Below the pieces are notes generated by a model. It made no database searches and was not told the DNA's origin. It saw only the letters and a program-made list of their open reading frames with translations. The translations under genes and the position numbers were made by a program. DNA of 64,000 nucleotides, taken from assembly GCF_000731675.1 (NCBI RefSeq), contig NZ_JMIT01000001.1, positions 2,293,714 to 2,357,713 of the forward strand, given 5' to 3'. Positions 62,726 to 64,000 of this stretch are shown here, in pieces. This DNA comes from Pseudomonas capeferrum. Lineage in GTDB: Bacteria > Pseudomonadota > Gammaproteobacteria > Pseudomonadales > Pseudomonadaceae. Positions within the stretch are counted from its first letter, which is position 1, and each line of letters begins with the position of its first letter.

Positions 62726-62774
62726 CATGGCCACTACAACATCCAAGCCGCCCCCCATCACTTTCCGCCAGACG

Positions 62775-62803
62775 AAAAAAAGCCCGCCAGTGTGAGAGCG
62801 GGC
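62775..62803 (-). terminator. Rho-independent terminator of hiuH
   Basis: Read on the minus strand, GCCCGC pairs with GCGGGC around a ten-base loop and is followed by seven T. It lies about 35 bases after the hiuH stop. Confidence 0.8.
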
Positions 62804-62836
62804 CAAAGGACCTACGAAGATTCTTCTAGCGACCAA

Positions 62837-63190
62837 CTAGCTTCCGCGATAGGTCGAATAGCTATACGGCGAGATCAGCAGCGGCACGTGGTAGTGCTCC
62901 TGCTGCTCGTCGATGCCAAAACGCAGCACAACAACATCCAGAAACGCCGTGTCCGGCAGCTGTACGCCGCGAGCACGGTAGTAGGCGCCAGCACTGAACT
63001 GCAGCTGGTAAACGCCGGTACGGTAATCGTCACCCTGCAGCAGCGGCGCATCGACGCGGCCATCGCTGTTGGTCAGGGCGGTGTTAACCAGCTCCAACTG
63101 CTGGCCTTCGACGCGATACAGCTCGACCTTGATCGAGCTGCCCGGGCAGCCATGCGCGGCATCCAGTACGTGTGTGGTCAAACGTCCCAT
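62837..63190 (-). CDS. hiuH: 5-hydroxyisourate hydrolase (transthyretin-related)
   Basis: A 117-residue enzyme that hydrolyses 5-hydroxyisourate, the first product of urate oxidation. It has the family N-terminal LTTHVLDAAHGCPGSSIKVEL with catalytic His, a central GRVDAPLL with Arg, and the C-terminal signature ISPYSYSTYRGS. There is no signal peptide, so it is cytoplasmic. The ATG at 63190 gives MGRLTTHVLD with AGAGG upstream; an extension to 63211 is less likely. It is divergent from puuE, and the gap holds two TTGT-N2-ACAA palindromes. Confidence 0.96.
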   Translation of the reverse strand: MGRLTTHVLDAAHGCPGSSIKVELYRVEGQQLELVNTALTNSDGRVDAPLLQGDDYRTGVYQLQFSAGAYYRARGVQLPDTAFLDVVVLRFGIDEQQEHYHVPLLISPYSYSTYRGS

Positions 63191-63296
63191 TGCTTGTCGC
63201 CTCTTGTTCAATCTGTGGGCAAAAAATACACGGCCATCATCACGCCAAACGGCCTGCGATGTGCGGGAATGGCGTTATTAAGACATTCCATCGCCA

Positions 63297-63310
63297 AATT
63301 GTACACAATT
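63297..63310. promoter_or_regulatory. GntR-type operator candidate AATTGTACACAATT
   Basis: Perfect six-base arms around AC, 107 bases before the hiuH ATG. Confidence 0.65.
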
Positions 63311-63482
63311 TTTTGAACCCATCCGTCGCCGCCTCCCTAAAGCCGCCATACAGTCGCAAATACAGACGCCATGCCGACACCCACGTCATTAGCTGACCAA
63401 CCAGGCAGGTTTATTGCAAGGGATTCTCAGGCGACAAAAGGGAAGAAATGCGGAAAAACAGGCTTACAAAAGATTTCAGAAG

Positions 63483-63492
63483 TTGTATACAA
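63483..63492. promoter_or_regulatory. GntR-type operator candidate TTGTATACAA
   Basis: Perfect ten-base palindrome, 76 bases before the puuE start. Confidence 0.6.
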
Positions 63493-63567
63493 TCAGCCCA
63501 TCCGGTGGTGCGACATCCCGACGCGGCCCGCCCACCCCCGCACTAACGCACAAGAAGGAAGACTGCA

Positions 63568-64000
63568 GTGAGCGCTGACTATCCTCGCGACCTGATCGGT
63601 TACGGCAACAACCCACCTCACCCGCAATGGCCGGGCAACGCCCGCATTGCACTGTCCTTCGTCCTGAACTACGAAGAAGGTGGCGAGCGCAACATCCTGC
63701 ACGGTGACAAAGAGTCCGAAGCCTTCCTGTCCGAGATGGTGGCTGCCCAGCCGTTGCAGGGCCAGCGCAACATGAGCATGGAATCGCTGTATGAATACGG
63801 CAGCCGTGCCGGCGTGTGGCGCCTGCTCAAGCTGTTCAAGGACAGCGGCGTGCCGCTGACCGTGTTCGCCGTGGCCATGGCCGCCCAGCGCCACCCGGAC
63901 GTGATCCGCGCCATGGCCGAAGCCGGCCACGAGATCTGCAGCCACGGCTACCGCTGGATCGACTACCAGAACATGGATGAAGCGCAGGAGCGCGAGCACA
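63568..64000 (+). CDS. puuE: Allantoinase PuuE (3' end outside window)
   Basis: The first 144 codons of a polysaccharide-deacetylase-fold allantoinase, which opens the allantoin ring to allantoate without a metal in characterised Pseudomonas enzymes. Visible are DYPRDLIGYGNNPPHPQWPG, ARIALSFVLNYEEGGE, SMESLYEYGSRAGVWRLL and AGHEICSHGYRWIDYQNM, the last being the family His region. The start is GTG at 63568 with AGAAGGAAG upstream. The frame runs off the right edge without a stop. It continues the urate pathway after hiuH. Confidence 0.94.
   Translation, partial: MSADYPRDLIGYGNNPPHPQWPGNARIALSFVLNYEEGGERNILHGDKESEAFLSEMVAAQPLQGQRNMSMESLYEYGSRAGVWRLLKLFKDSGVPLTVFAVAMAAQRHPDVIRAMAEAGHEICSHGYRWIDYQNMDEAQEREH

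Larger units (their letters stand above)
63191..63567. other. Divergent promoter region hiuH / puuE
   Basis: No gene seen. It is AT-richer than average and contains the palindromes at 63297-63310 and 63483-63492, one near each end, suggesting separate control of both genes by one regulator. Confidence 0.65.

Overview
The window is a gene-dense, GC-rich Gammaproteobacterial chromosome segment whose content fits the Pseudomonas putida group. It has a pyoverdine locus (pvdL, pvdS, siderophore acetyltransferase), two tandem cbb3 oxidase operons followed by ccoGHIS-hemN-anr, and the Pseudomonas order apt / recR-ybaB-dnaX / ligA-zipA-smc-gntR / xdhABC-guaD. Short palindromic repeats of the kind common in this group sit between many genes. 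No plasmid, phage or IS transposase gene was seen.

Layout. (1) 1-3000: a three-gene periplasmic thiol-redox operon (dsbD-like, cut by the left edge; a TlpA-like protein; dsbG). (2) 3300-18300: the pyoverdine chromophore synthetase pvdL, the iron-starvation sigma factor gene pvdS behind a Fur box, and a GNAT acetyltransferase behind an excellent PvdS-type promoter. (3) 18300-21000: small housekeeping genes (solute-binding protein, exonuclease, ppnP, alpha/beta hydrolase). (4) 21000-36600: microaerobic respiration: ccoNOQP-1 (Anr box), ccoNOQP-2, ccoG, ccoH, ccoI, ccoS, a SafE-like membrane protein, hemN (perfect Anr box) and anr, then apt. (5) 36700-40900: recR, ybaB and dnaX, plus a solute-binding protein. 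(6) 40900-44500: an accessory patch with a frameshifted small gene, a large palindromic element, a DUF2938 gene divergent from a MerR regulator, an MFS transporter and a GNAT enzyme. (7) 44700-52900: the 4.5S RNA gene ffs, then ligA, zipA, smc and a GntR regulator, all on the minus strand. (8) 53100-64000: purine catabolism: xanthine dehydrogenase xdhABC, guanine deaminase, an aquaporin, a second GntR regulator, a purine permease, hiuH and the start of puuE.

How the genes work together. Low iron should release Fur, raise PvdS and switch on pvdL and the acetyltransferase. Low oxygen should activate Anr, which has sites before the first cbb3 operon and before hemN. The purine genes take guanine and xanthine to urate and on towards allantoin and allantoate. 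Two recurring operator-like motifs, TGAC-N6-GTCA and TTGT-N2-ACAA, tie their promoters together.

The most unusual non-coding structures are two copies of a 220-270 bp palindromic element with long perfect arms and a shared central core, and the two operator families of the purine region. No clearly new multi-gene system was found. Functional statements rest on motifs visible in the translations and on known families; no database search was run.
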